From Prorocentrum cordatum (lineage: Eukaryota; Sar; Dinophyceae; Prorocentrales; Prorocentraceae), in assembly GCA_963575745.1 (NCBI GenBank), contig CAUYUJ010017628.1, positions 1 through 64,000 on the forward strand: a stretch of 64,000 nt of DNA, in the 5' to 3' direction. The position numbers were made by a program, and so were the translations under genes. Numbering within the stretch: the stretch's first letter is position 1; each line of letters starts with the position of its first letter. Below are positions 1 to 8,715 of the stretch, piece by piece. The notes under the pieces are model-generated. The model did not search any database and had not been told where the DNA came from. It saw only the letters and a program-made list of their open reading frames with translations.

Positions 1-49
1 CGCGCACGGGGAGGAAGTCCTTGTTTCCTGCCCCTGCTGATGCCTCCGC

Positions 50-1288
50 ATGTACACGCGCTTTGGCTCTAAGGCTCACCGCGCGGACCGAGGGTCCCCC
101 GTGCCCGCTCAGGGAACCAGTGCCGCGGCCATGCCGTCCTCGGAGCGAGTCCGCAACCGCGGCCGCGACCGCGATGGCGACCGGAACAGAGACCGCGACC
201 GCTCCCGCGGACGCGACCGCGACCGGGACAGGGGCCAGGCCAGGGACCGCGACCGTGATCGCGATCGCAGCCGCCGCGATCGGGACCATGACCAGGGTCG
301 GGACTGTGACCATGACCGTGACCGCGAATGCAGCCCAACGCCCGTGGCAGACAGCCACCATTCGCCACGCGGCTCGGAGGTCGACCTCAGCGCTGCGCTC
401 GGCGCCCTGATTCCGTCGCAGCCCGCCACCCCGTGCCCATTCCCGGCCGGGCTGCCCCCCGGCGACTGGGGCATCTTCCCGGGGGCGGCGGCGAAGGGCC
501 GCGCGGTTCTGTCCCCGGCTACGGCGGGCCCCCCTGAGCTGAGCCCGCCGCGCAGCCCGCCAACGAGGTGGATCGGCGCTGGGCCAGAGTCCCCGCCGCC
601 CCCGCCGCCGCCGCCGCCTCCGCCGCCGAAAGCGAGCGCGGCCGACGCCGCCTACACAGGGGCGGCGGCGCCAGCCACCCCGAAGGCCGCGGCGGCCTCG
701 CCCCCGGCTAGCCCGCTGCCCGCGTCGCCGGGCCCGCCGCTTCTGAGCCCGCCGCCCCTTCCGCCGGGGTGGGAGCCCCGGCGTGACTCGGGCAGCGGCG
801 CTTTGTATTTTCAGCATCGCAGCTCAGGTCGCACTCAGTGGGATCATCCGGGCACGGCGCTCGTGCCCATGGCAGCCCCGACGTCCGTGGCCGGCGCTCC
901 CGCGGCTGTCGGGGGCGCCGCAGGTGGGCACGCCCCAGCCGTGGCGGGCGCCGCAGGTGGGCCGACCGCGCCCTTGGTCAAGGCGCTCCCGCCCAGTTCC
1001 TCTTCGCAGCCCGCTTCGAGCGCCCTGAAGGACCACGCCACTGAGCTGGCAGCTTTGCGCCAAGAGCTCGAGCAGCTCCAAGTTGCCCGCGCAGGCTGGG
1101 AAGAGCTGGTCGGCGCGGGGGGTGGGAAAGCGTGGTTACACCGCGCTTCCGGCGTCGTGCGCGCGGCCCGAAGACCACCTCCCGAACTTGTCAGACCAGC
1201 GGCACGTGTGCCGCGCGGACATCAGGAGCGCTTGCTGGTGCGTGCGAGGAGGATCGCGCGCGCAATGCGCGGCAGTGGCGTACAGTAA
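50..1288 (+). CDS. RD-repeat, poly-Pro, WW-domain protein (unassigned)
   Basis: The frame of 412 codons opens with an ATG at 50. Residues about 35-93 are an Arg-Asp/Arg-Glu repeat of the kind seen in splicing-associated proteins. Residues about 182-194 are an uninterrupted proline run. Residues 237-267 (758-850) form a WW domain: LPPGWE at the start, an aromatic pair and His in the middle, then QWDHP, with both signature tryptophans (241 and 264) and the final proline. A short predicted helix (about 328-353) follows. The RD and WW parts suggest binding to proline-rich partners, perhaps in RNA processing; this is inference. It lies 120 bp upstream, in the same frame, of the small ORF at 1409, with stops at 1286-1288 and 1364-1366 between them. 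It could therefore be a host exon or the 5' part of the LINE's ORF1. The C-terminal end may be frameshifted. Confidence 0.5.
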   Translation: MYTRFGSKAHRADRGSPVPAQGTSAAAMPSSERVRNRGRDRDGDRNRDRDRSRGRDRDRDRGQARDRDRDRDRSRRDRDHDQGRDCDHDRDRECSPTPVADSHHSPRGSEVDLSAALGALIPSQPATPCPFPAGLPPGDWGIFPGAAAKGRAVLSPATAGPPELSPPRSPPTRWIGAGPESPPPPPPPPPPPPKASAADAAYTGAAAPATPKAAAASPPASPLPASPGPPLLSPPPLPPGWEPRRDSGSGALYFQHRSSGRTQWDHPGTALVPMAAPTSVAGAPAAVGGAAGGHAPAVAGAAGGPTAPLVKALPPSSSSQPASSALKDHATELAALRQELEQLQVARAGWEELVGAGGGKAWLHRASGVVRAARRPPPELVRPAARVPRGHQERLLVRARRIARAMRGSGVQ

Positions 1289-1762
1289 AGTGCGGGGGGG
1301 GCAGCCGCGTCCTATGTCGCCATCCCAGCCCCGCCGCTGGCAGATAGCGCCGCCACCCTCGCGTAGCGCTTTCCGCCCGCCTTGTTCGCCGCTGCTTCTC
1401 GACTTCCTATGGCCAGCGCCCCAGCACGGCGCCGCAATTGTCTACTAGGCGCAGCTCCCCGCCCTCTGCGCGGGCCCCCCCGCCCCCGCAGTGCGCTGCG
1501 CGATGCTCTGACGCCCGTTGGCATCGGCCCCCGGCGCGCTGACGAAAACCAGTGTGCCGCCCTCGGGAGCGAGGCTGAGCTCCGCGAGGCTGTCTCCGGC
1601 TGGCTGTACAAAGTCCGCGAGTCCTTCGGGCCAAAGCCCGGGGACGGCCGCGCGAAGATCGCGGTCTATTTCGCCTCCCGCTGCCACTCGGAGGTTGACC
1701 TCCACAATGCTGTCATGGCGATGGGGGTGGCGATTCTGGCCGGCATGCGCCGCGGCGGAGCA

Positions 1763-1767
1763 GGGAA
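1763..1767. repeat. Target-site duplication GGGAA, left copy
   Basis: The five bases immediately before the 5' LTR are GGGAA and are repeated exactly after the 3' LTR at 8910-8914. Five base pairs is the duplication size usual for Ty1/copia and many Ty3/gypsy integrases. Confidence 0.85.
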
Positions 1768-1996
1768 TGTGTGTGAATCCCCCTACTTTCCTCCTATCTT
1801 GCTCATATCCATCGCCCCTTTCGGCTCGGATGCAGGTACTCGTACTCAGAGACGTAATGAAAAGGAGAGAATAGCGAGGCATAAGGAAGGAACAGAATCG
1901 AAGGGTGAAGAGGACAACTTCCATCATCCTCATCACGTCTACCTACGGACACTTTGGGGGTGGGTTCGGTCCTTCGGTCCCCCTCCCCCTAACACA
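1768..1996 (+). repeat. 5' LTR (229 bp)
   Basis: It starts TG and ends CA. It matches the 3' LTR except for two substitutions and an extra 52-bp purine-rich stretch (about 1852-1903) that the 3' copy lacks. Confidence 0.9.
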
Positions 1997-2010
1997 GGTT
2001 ATCAGCCTTC
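1997..2010 (+). promoter_or_regulatory. Candidate primer-binding site
   Basis: GGTTATCAGCC begins directly after the LTR. It resembles both the usual site complementary to the 3' end of initiator tRNA-Met (TGGTATCAGAGC, one base offset) and the copia/Ty5-type site complementary to the anticodon arm of a cleaved initiator tRNA (GGTTATGAG-like, one mismatch). I cannot choose between them by eye. Confidence 0.4.
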
Positions 2011-2069
2011 TCTGTTCAAAACGCAATCGCTCCAACTTCCGCGCTTCCTGAGCCCCCCACTCAGTCGCG

Positions 2070-2984
2070 ATGGAGGGCGGTGCGCCTCTCGGCCCCGCGC
2101 CTCTTCGCGACGGCGTGGCGGACCCCGTGGCGCGCAACTTGGATCAGGAGATTGAAGTTTTGATGGACGTGCATGGCATCCCGCGAGCTGATCGTGTGGC
2201 CATTTCTCCAGGTACTGAGGGTCTTGACGCTGGACAAGGACACGCTCCTGGTACTCCTCAGTTCCAGGCCCCTTCCTCGTCGTCAGTCGTTCCTCCCGTC
2301 GCGTCGCCCGTCGTGTCGGATGCAGCGGGAGACCGCAGCTCGGATGCAGCGGGAGACCGCAGCGGGATACCGCATCTCTTTCAGAGCGCTGAGGTCCTCG
2401 TGCCACGGAATGATCCGCCCAGAAATGCTGTCAGAGCGAGACACCCTGTGGCTCCTGGAGTTCCTCAGCTCCAGACTCCTCAACCTCCTCAAACTCTGAC
2501 CCCGACTTTTCGGGCCCCTGCTGGGGGGGCCCACTCGGAGGCTCTTTCGCCTCCACAGGGAAGTCCCGTGCAGAGAGGCTCTGGAGGATCTCGCCGCTGG
2601 GGCGGGGGACGGAACCCAGTCACCCGTGCCGTGACGCCAGTCCGAGAGCACATCCGCGCCCTCGAGTTTCGTGTTCAGACCCGCGACGGCGCAGCCTTCG
2701 CCGGCCGTCAAGTCACTGTGAGTCCGCGCAGCCAGCTCGCGCCGAGCGCGGCAGACGGTGCCCCCGAACAGTTCCAAGATTGCGCAAGCCCAGATTCACA
2801 CAGGCACAGCAGCCGTCCCTCCAGAGGGACAGCGAGAGACGCGCTGTCACGCACGCGCGTTGGCCTGCGGCTGCCAGCAGTCCCCGGAAACGACAAATGC
2901 GCTGAGCTAAAAGACCAGGTACAGAGTTTTGCACAGGGAGGGGAGCAGAAAAGGAGGGCAGATAGGGACAAGGCGGAGACGTGA
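2070..2984 (+). CDS. Upstream ORF of the LTR element, unknown function
   Basis: A 304-codon ATG frame lies between the 5' LTR and gag, in the same frame as gag but separated by stops at 2982-2987 and after. The product is Pro/Ser/Arg-rich and looks disordered. Around 2317-2364 a 24-bp unit is duplicated in tandem and gives a repeated DAAGDRS motif. The last about 30 residues are charged and may be helical. No domain is recognised. It could be an extra 5' ORF, or the N-terminal part of Gag now cut off by stop codons. Confidence 0.4.
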   Translation: MEGGAPLGPAPLRDGVADPVARNLDQEIEVLMDVHGIPRADRVAISPGTEGLDAGQGHAPGTPQFQAPSSSSVVPPVASPVVSDAAGDRSSDAAGDRSGIPHLFQSAEVLVPRNDPPRNAVRARHPVAPGVPQLQTPQPPQTLTPTFRAPAGGAHSEALSPPQGSPVQRGSGGSRRWGGGRNPVTRAVTPVREHIRALEFRVQTRDGAAFAGRQVTVSPRSQLAPSAADGAPEQFQDCASPDSHRHSSRPSRGTARDALSRTRVGLRLPAVPGNDKCAELKDQVQSFAQGGEQKRRADRDKAET

Positions 2985-3236
2985 TAGTGGAGCAATCAGA
3001 CTGCTCATCGTGCACCGGGCAACGCCAACTGAGACTGCGACTTGCGATCACGGAAACTCGCTAAAAGTCACTTGCAAAAGTCTCTCGCTAGGATTTACGA
3101 GGATCGACACACGTCCAATGTGCACTCGTTCGAAGGCCGATGCTGTTGCCGCCACAGCGTGCCAAGACCGCTCCAGAGCGTTGCCAGCACGCTCTCCGAA
3201 TCCGAGTTCTCTCATTTGGAAGCACGTTTTATCCAT

Positions 3237-5627
3237 ATGCGTGACCACAATGATACTCGCGCCAAGTTTCTCCACGATGAACTCCAAGCAGTTGCTGCCG
3301 CCAGCGCCGGCGCGGCTCCCTCAGCTCTCCTGGGCCAGATTATTGAGCTTCGTGACGCCACGATGTCCGCTACATCTGATCTTCGTGCTGAGACCCAACA
3401 AATCCAACAAGATCTCTACGGCAAACTCTGTCAAGCCGAAAATGCTGTCAACCAGCGTTTCTCTGATTCCCAAGTTGATTCGATCCCAAAGCTCACCGCC
3501 AGAGTCCTGACTCTCGAAGAGGCCGTGACTGAGCTGCGCGTTGTAAGGGCCCAGACTGGCCAGCTGGTGCCCCCTTCTTCGGTTGACGACCCCGCCGTAC
3601 TGGCAGCCGTACAACGGACCGTGCGTGCGGAGGCGGACCACGTGCAAAGGCAGATACACGAGCTTCGCTCTGAGAGGGATGCTGGAAAGGCACGGGTATC
3701 TGAAGTGCAGACCCGCCTGGCGGATACGCAGCAGGAGCTGTCGCGCGTAAAGGCCGACATGGATCAGCTACGTTCTCTTCTTACAGACCTTTCCCAGTCT
3801 ACTCAACGACAGTATTCCGTGCTTACAGACAAGACCCGCGAGGTCCAGAGGAATGTTGATGGTTTCTCAGGCTGCATCGAACAGTTGCAACGTGACAACA
3901 TCATTCTCGAAGACCAATTCAAGGCCCACGTAGCTGATGCTACACAGCACACACCTGTACCACCACAAGCCCCGACCTCCAGACGCACCTCTCCCGGCGC
4001 CCCTGCCTCGAACGCGGGGGGTGTGCAGGGGGGAACCCCAGCCGCTGGCTACCAGCCACAGGCCCGACGTGTGTCACCGTCAGCTGCCAGCAGGACCGCG
4101 GCCCCGGCCGCTTCCGCAGCACCTGCACAGGAGGCAAACTTCGACGCTGCAAGCTTTCGAACGCACTCACCAGTGCCCAACGTCCTTGGTGCTACTGTCA
4201 TGCAGTCTCAATACACCATCGGAGGGAGCCCTGTTGCTACCATCACACCGGTGAAGGAGAGCGAGCGTGTGCGTGTTCCTGGTCTTCCCAGAATCGGACA
4301 TGTTCTTGAGTGGCAGCACGCAGTCCGCAAGGCCTTCTGCAGTGCCTCTGGGCGTCCAGATGCTGCATACAATTTCTTCTGTGTTGCAGAACAGCCCGGT
4401 GTGACACTGGATGATCTACAGGACAGCGGTGATTTCGCAAGTTTGGATCTGAAGTTCGCGGAAGCTTTACAAGCGATTCTCAGCAGCGAATTGAAACTGG
4501 ATATCAAATTGCAGGAGAACACAGAGCACAAGCACGGTCGCATGATAAAGGGACGTCAGATCTACTGGAAGATTTTGCGTTATTACGATGTGACCGACGC
4601 CGACGATACGATTCATGATTTCGAAAGGATCAACACTCTACGTATGCATGGAGATGACCTCAAAAGGTTCGTGACGGAGTGGGACCAACTGCTCCTGGAG
4701 CTCCGGGAGCTTCCTCCGCCGAACATTATGGAGTCACTGTTTCATACACAGATTGAGTTGCATCCTTGGATGAAGGACGACATGAACACGTACAACAAAG
4801 CTCCTAAAGGGGCACCAGAGCGCTGTTACACTTGGCTCCACCACCGAGTCACAGCTGTTCTTGAGCTACACCGAACGCGGCGCAACCAGTACCACCTGAG
4901 GACAGGCAACAGGGACACCGCAGCCATCGTCTCTCCGAAGACTGGCTTCTGCGTGCCCTTCAGCAAGGGCAAATGCCCCAAGGGAAACGCGTGCAAGCTC
5001 CTGCACATGGTGGACTCCCGCAGCCGCCCTGACACTGGCGCCCCTCACAGCGAGAACTCTCGCCAGCCCCAGCGTTCTGCCCAGCCACCCGGCTCGCAGC
5101 AGCCTCACGGCGGCGCCGCGCGTTTTTGCCACAAATTCGCCAAAACTGGTGCCTGTTCGTACGGCGACCGCTGCCGCTACCCCCCCGTGCCCGCCTGCAG
5201 CTACTTCCAGGCAGGCCACTGCGCCAAGGGCGACGCGTGCACCTACGCACACCTGGCAGCCAACGCTGCGACTCCGCCACAGAGCACCAGCCGCCCGCGG
5301 AGTCAGGACAGCCGTGGCCGCCCCCCTCGCGTGGACCGAAATCTGGTCGAAACCACCGTTCGTCCAGGAGTCCGGGGGGATCTCAGCAGCCTCCTCGTGA
5401 CGCCTCCCAATCTCAGACCTGGGATAACTGGCGATCTCGGCCCGCTCCTAACCAAGACGGGTATGAGGGTCAGGAAGGCACGCTCCACGACGACTCCCAG
5501 CGCGGACGTCGACCTTCTCGCGACTCAGACCGTACCAGCCAGCGGAGCAGCACGAGCTCGAGGGCCCGGTCACCTGCCGCTCCCTGGAACCGAGTGTACG
5601 TCATACGCTCCAAACACGGCGCCCTGA
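3237..5627 (+). CDS. Gag polyprotein with coiled coil and CCCH zinc fingers
   Basis: The frame is open from 3042; the first ATG is at 3237, so that start is used here. The domains in order are: a long heptad-rich coiled coil (about 3240-3930); a Pro/Ala/Ser linker (3950-4150); a helical capsid-like domain (about 4250-4890) of the retrotransposon Gag type; then three CCCH-type fingers. Finger 1 (4950-5006) has spacing C-x7-C-x5-C-x3-H. Finger 2 starts at 5127 with C-x8-C-x5-C, but a proline stands where the His is expected. Finger 3 (5196-5252) is again C-x7-C-x5-C-x3-H. These replace the CCHC knuckle of ordinary Gag proteins and should bind the element RNA. After about 5375 this frame probably no longer encodes the natural protein, because the protease frame takes over by a -1 shift. 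Confidence 0.75.
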   Translation: MRDHNDTRAKFLHDELQAVAAASAGAAPSALLGQIIELRDATMSATSDLRAETQQIQQDLYGKLCQAENAVNQRFSDSQVDSIPKLTARVLTLEEAVTELRVVRAQTGQLVPPSSVDDPAVLAAVQRTVRAEADHVQRQIHELRSERDAGKARVSEVQTRLADTQQELSRVKADMDQLRSLLTDLSQSTQRQYSVLTDKTREVQRNVDGFSGCIEQLQRDNIILEDQFKAHVADATQHTPVPPQAPTSRRTSPGAPASNAGGVQGGTPAAGYQPQARRVSPSAASRTAAPAASAAPAQEANFDAASFRTHSPVPNVLGATVMQSQYTIGGSPVATITPVKESERVRVPGLPRIGHVLEWQHAVRKAFCSASGRPDAAYNFFCVAEQPGVTLDDLQDSGDFASLDLKFAEALQAILSSELKLDIKLQENTEHKHGRMIKGRQIYWKILRYYDVTDADDTIHDFERINTLRMHGDDLKRFVTEWDQLLLELRELPPPNIMESLFHTQIELHPWMKDDMNTYNKAPKGAPERCYTWLHHRVTAVLELHRTRRNQYHLRTGNRDTAAIVSPKTGFCVPFSKGKCPKGNACKLLHMVDSRSRPDTGAPHSENSRQPQRSAQPPGSQQPHGGAARFCHKFAKTGACSYGDRCRYPPVPACSYFQAGHCAKGDACTYAHLAANAATPPQSTSRPRSQDSRGRPPRVDRNLVETTVRPGVRGDLSSLLVTPPNLRPGITGDLGPLLTKTGMRVRKARSTTTPSADVDLLATQTVPASGAARARGPGHLPLPGTECTSYAPNTAP
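5374..5379 (+). other. Candidate -1 frameshift site, G6 run
   Basis: Six G residues lie between the end of the zinc-finger region (frame of 3237) and a Ser/Arg/Gln-rich segment that continues in the -1 frame to the protease. Either a programmed gag-pol shift or a one-base insertion would join the two frames here. I see no clear pseudoknot. Confidence 0.45.
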
Positions 5628-7846
5628 CCGGCACCCGCGCCGGCTCCCAGGCCGGCCCCGAGCGTAACCCCCCGCCCGGCTCGCCGCCCGGCGCCCTGAC
5701 CGGCGCCTTTGCCGGCTCCCAGGCCGGCTCCCAGCCCGGTTCCCCACCTGGCGCACTGCTGCCTGGCGGCGCCCCCCCCGGCTCCGAGCACGGCTCCCAG
5801 ACCAGCACCGAGCCCGGCGCCCTGACCGGCACCCGCGCCGGCTGCCAGGCCGGCTCCGAGCACGGCCCCCAGACCAGCTCCGAGCCCGGCGCCCTGACCG
5901 GCGCCTTTGCCGGCTCCCAGTCCCGCTCCGAGTCCGGTCCCCACCCCGGCTGTTCTGAGCGCAGCACCTTTCTCGGCTCCGAGCCCGGCTCCCAATCCGG
6001 CGCCGAGCCTGGCGCCCTGCCTGGTGCCTCGCCAGGCCCCCAGTTTGGACACAGCACGCGAGTGTCCAACAGTCCGGGGGGCACGCGCTGTTACGACTCC
6101 TGTCGACTACGGCGCTCCCCCTCCCGCGACCGACGCCGCAGCAGCCAAAGCAATGATCACGACCCGAGCCCTTGTGATCGGCCTCCCGGCTGTCTTCGAC
6201 CTCAAGTTGACGTCTGTCGTCCACGATCCTTCGCTCTCGCTGTAGTCCCTGGCAGGAAGACTCAGACGCCGAAAGGCTTGCAATGGAACTTTGCAGCCAC
6301 AGAGATTCACTACTTCCCTGTTCAGACCAAAATGCGTCGACACCGTACTTCCCCTAACCAGGGATATGTGGTCCACGTACCTGATGTTCTTCCGGACCAC
6401 TGGCTGCAGACCTCCGCGGATGCGCTCCAGGAGGCAATCGAGAACGCCATCCGTTTGACCGAGCGCCTGGACGACGACCTCGACACCTGCATGCCGCTTG
6501 TCCCAGCCGGGGCAGTGCAGCAGGGAATTGCAGCAGGGCTAGTGCAGCAGGGAACTGCAGCAGGGACCATGCAGCAGGAAACTGCAGCAAAGTCCCCCGC
6601 GGTTCTCGCACGGTCTTGGGTCTTGGATAGTGGTTCTGCGCACCACATCACGGACAAGGACGATTTGACTCAAGCAGAAACATGTGGTATTCGTCGTGGA
6701 CATGAATACGTATTGGAAACAGCAAACGGCGATCGAGTTGTTAATGAGCACATCAATATTTCTGTGCCTTCCATTAACTTGCACACAGGTTCTTTGGCTC
6801 TCAAAGGTTGTCCGTCTGTTATTTCCATGGGTCGTCTCGTCGAGGATGAGGATTGGACCATCCATTGGAGCAGAAAATATGGGTGTGTTCTCTCACCACC
6901 TGATGGTGGACCATCACGGAAGGCCCCTGTTCGCGACTACATACCACACGTTGACGCCGATAACATGGAGTTAGTGTTTCCGCCTCCACCGAATCCGGGG
7001 GGGCACTGTCCGTGCTGCGGCGCCACGAAGGACCAGCCACGGCAAGGGGATGACTCAGCTCCAGCTCAAAAGCCGCATGCTTCTGTTACGTCTTCAAGGA
7101 CACGCCCGACTGCTGCTCCATCAGAGCATCTGGACACCAGAGCGCCCAGAGGATCTGGACACAGGAAGAAAAACCCACCTCCCCTGCCCCCGCGGCGCGG
7201 AACACGGGACTCTCCAGGAACGACCCGGCACGGAAAATCTCCCTGCTCCCAGGACTCTCCGGATCCGATTCGGCTGAAGAAATCCCGAAGCAGGAGCCCG
7301 CTGGCTCTGGCTAAGCCGTTGTTCTTTCGACAGACGGTCAAAATCAAGACCCCGGCTCTTAGTTCGGACCCCCCTGTGCTGAAGAGGCAGACGCCTCCCT
7401 CGCGTTCAGGTTGTTTTTGTATCCTCCCTCGACAGCAGGTAGCCGCGAGCTCAGCCACCGCCGACCAGCCCGATCAGCCGGTCGATTGGGACCCCGATCG
7501 CCGATCGGACGCGGATCGATCGCTGGATCCCGGCCTCGGCTTCCATTCGCCCACTCTCGGTCCGGAGCCCAGAGACGCCGTCGCTCTCCCGAGCGCCGAT
7601 CGCGCGTGGTCTGAACACATAACAGATGTCATAAGGGGTGCTGCCCATCTGGACGCCGAAATTGCAGCGGGCAACCGCAGCGAGTACGGCGCAACGAAGG
7701 GCACGTCGAAAGGGGGAACGGAGGCCGACCCTGCCCCCCCTACACACCACAACTCCCCTTACGGTACATCATCTGGCGCGTCCTCGAGCCATGGTTCCGC
7801 CTCCTCTGGCGCCCCCATGGCGTGCCGCTGGTTCTGCCGCCGCTGA
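5375..7846 (+). CDS. Protease-bearing continuation of Gag (-1 frame)
   Basis: It follows the Gag frame after a -1 shift near 5374-5379. The parts are: an Arg/Ser-rich stretch; a repeat-rich linker (5613-6050); a basic segment; a triplicated decapeptide rich in QQ and AA (about 6505-6595); then a retroviral-type aspartic protease. The protease starts at 6617 with W-V-L-D-S-G-S (catalytic Asp codon 6626-6628), followed by a HHITD context typical of copia-type proteases and a Gag-pre-integrase-like segment (about 6660-6960). A CxxC pair lies near 7010. The rest to 7846 is Pro/Arg-rich and not recognised. Normal copia elements would continue with integrase, RT and RNase H, and these are missing. 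The 3' end is probably frameshifted at 7734-7740. Confidence 0.7.
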   Translation, partial: GGSQQPPRDASQSQTWDNWRSRPAPNQDGYEGQEGTLHDDSQRGRRPSRDSDRTSQRSSTSSRARSPAAPWNRVYVIRSKHGALTGTRAGSQAGPERNPPPGSPPGALTGAFAGSQAGSQPGSPPGALLPGGAPPGSEHGSQTSTEPGALTGTRAGCQAGSEHGPQTSSEPGALTGAFAGSQSRSESGPHPGCSERSTFLGSEPGSQSGAEPGALPGASPGPQFGHSTRVSNSPGGTRCYDSCRLRRSPSRDRRRSSQSNDHDPSPCDRPPGCLRPQVDVCRPRSFALAVVPGRKTQTPKGLQWNFAATEIHYFPVQTKMRRHRTSPNQGYVVHVPDVLPDHWLQTSADALQEAIENAIRLTERLDDDLDTCMPLVPAGAVQQGIAAGLVQQGTAAGTMQQETAAKSPAVLARSWVLDSGSAHHITDKDDLTQAETCGIRRGHEYVLETANGDRVVNEHINISVPSINLHTGSLALKGCPSVISMGRLVEDEDWTIHWSRKYGCVLSPPDGGPSRKAPVRDYIPHVDADNMELVFPPPPNPGGHCPCCGATKDQPRQGDDSAPAQKPHASVTSSRTRPTAAPSEHLDTRAPRGSGHRKKNPPPLPPRRGTRDSPGTTRHGKSPCSQDSPDPIRLKKSRSRSPLALAKPLFFRQTVKIKTPALSSDPPVLKRQTPPSRSGCFCILPRQQVAASSATADQPDQPVDWDPDRRSDADRSLDPGLGFHSPTLGPEPRDAVALPSADRAWSEHITDVIRGAAHLDAEIAAGNRSEYGATKGTSKGGTEADPAPPTHHNSPYGTSSGASSSHGSASSGAPMACRWFCRR
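5613..6050 (+). repeat. In-frame coding tandem repeat in the linker
   Basis: Degenerate copies of a unit encoding Pro-Gly-Ala-Leu-Thr-Gly...Gly-Ser-Gln-Ala-Gly-Ser follow one another. Several near-identical blocks start at about 5619, 5691, 5814 and 5886. The unit keeps the protease frame open and expands the Gag-protease linker. Confidence 0.65.
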
Positions 7847-7935
7847 TTACGCAGGCTCGGCAATTGTACCTCATGGACATCAGAGCATACCAGCACCACA
7901 TCATGATGGACGATGACATCTGCATACAATTTTGA
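7741..7935 (+). CDS. Frameshifted tail of the protease ORF
   Basis: After a C7 run (7734-7740) the next frame encodes about 64 residues rich in Trp, Leu, Tyr, Met and Asp, with a normal-looking composition. The annotated frame becomes low-complexity Ser/Gly/Ala and stops at 7846. One extra C would join the two frames. The tail stops at 7933-7935 in the sequence TGATG, which also starts the small ORF at 7935. Confidence 0.4.
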   Translation, partial: YTPQLPLRYIIWRVLEPWFRLLWRPHGVPLVLPPLITQARQLYLMDIRAYQHHIMMDDDICIQF

Positions 7936-8105
7936 TGGCTTCCAAATTTCTTCTGACTTTTGACGTGCCTCTCACATCTTGGTCGATATCAAAACCATAC
8001 TTGTCACCATGGACAGGCCCAGCTGTATATGAAAAGGTACCGCAACCAGCCTACTCACCATTTCTTGCAGCCGACGCCGAGAATTTGGTTGGAGCGATGG
8101 CATAA
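7935..8105 (+). CDS. Small ORF overlapping the preceding stop (56 aa)
   Basis: The ATG overlaps the stop codon of the frameshifted tail. The product has a balanced composition with several aromatic and proline residues and no known motif. It may be the next piece of the decayed polyprotein rather than a separate gene. Confidence 0.3.
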   Translation: MASKFLLTFDVPLTSWSISKPYLSPWTGPAVYEKVPQPAYSPFLAADAENLVGAMA

Positions 8106-8433
8106 GTTTTGTGCGTTATCTCTGGGACGTTAGCTTCGCGATAGTAGAGCAGGTGACAACCTTATTATCGATTGCAGTCTTGACAAAACGGCCTAAAGAG
8201 CCACAAAGATGATTGTCTAGCATGTACTGTTGAAAATGCACAATTGCAAAAACATGTGACAAAGCATAATTGCATAAATACACTTGATTCTTCATTACTG
8301 GTGCAAGACGTACAAGATTTTCTTGGAACTTGCGCATGCACTCTACTCCTCATATCTCAATGTTTTGCGTTTTGCTTTGGATTGGATCTGGCTCATTGCA
8401 CACATCGTTGCATTCATATCATGTGTTGCTTCG

Positions 8434-8458
8434 GGCACCGACCGTTTGGGTCGGTGTC
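8434..8458 (+). other. Hairpin, 10-bp stem with 5-nt loop
   Basis: GGCACCGACC, the loop GTTTG, then GGTCGGTGTC form a stem with nine Watson-Crick pairs and one G-T pair. It could be an RNA structure in the element's 3' UTR. Confidence 0.6.
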
Positions 8459-8715
8459 ATAAGAGCTCAGTCTCTCCATTCCACTTCTCTCCAGCCCACA
8501 GCACTGTCCTGGGTTCTATCTCGGCGGCAGGCGCTGTAAAACTTTGTTTGCGGGTTAGCGCCGCCGTTGGGTGCGAACCTTACGACAGAGTTTGGCTGTC
8601 CCTTCTTTCCTTCCTGGGCTGAAGCAGTGGATTGCAGACAGGAGTTCAGTAGAGATTCACTCTCCTATCCCGATCCCCGCTTCGGTGCCTTTCGCCTTGT
8701 GCGTGGGCATCGGGC

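Noticed and set aside
3042-3236. Start of Gag at 3042
   Set aside because: The codon there is TTG; eukaryotic initiation at the ATG at 3237 is more likely, though a lost or spliced upstream part cannot be excluded.
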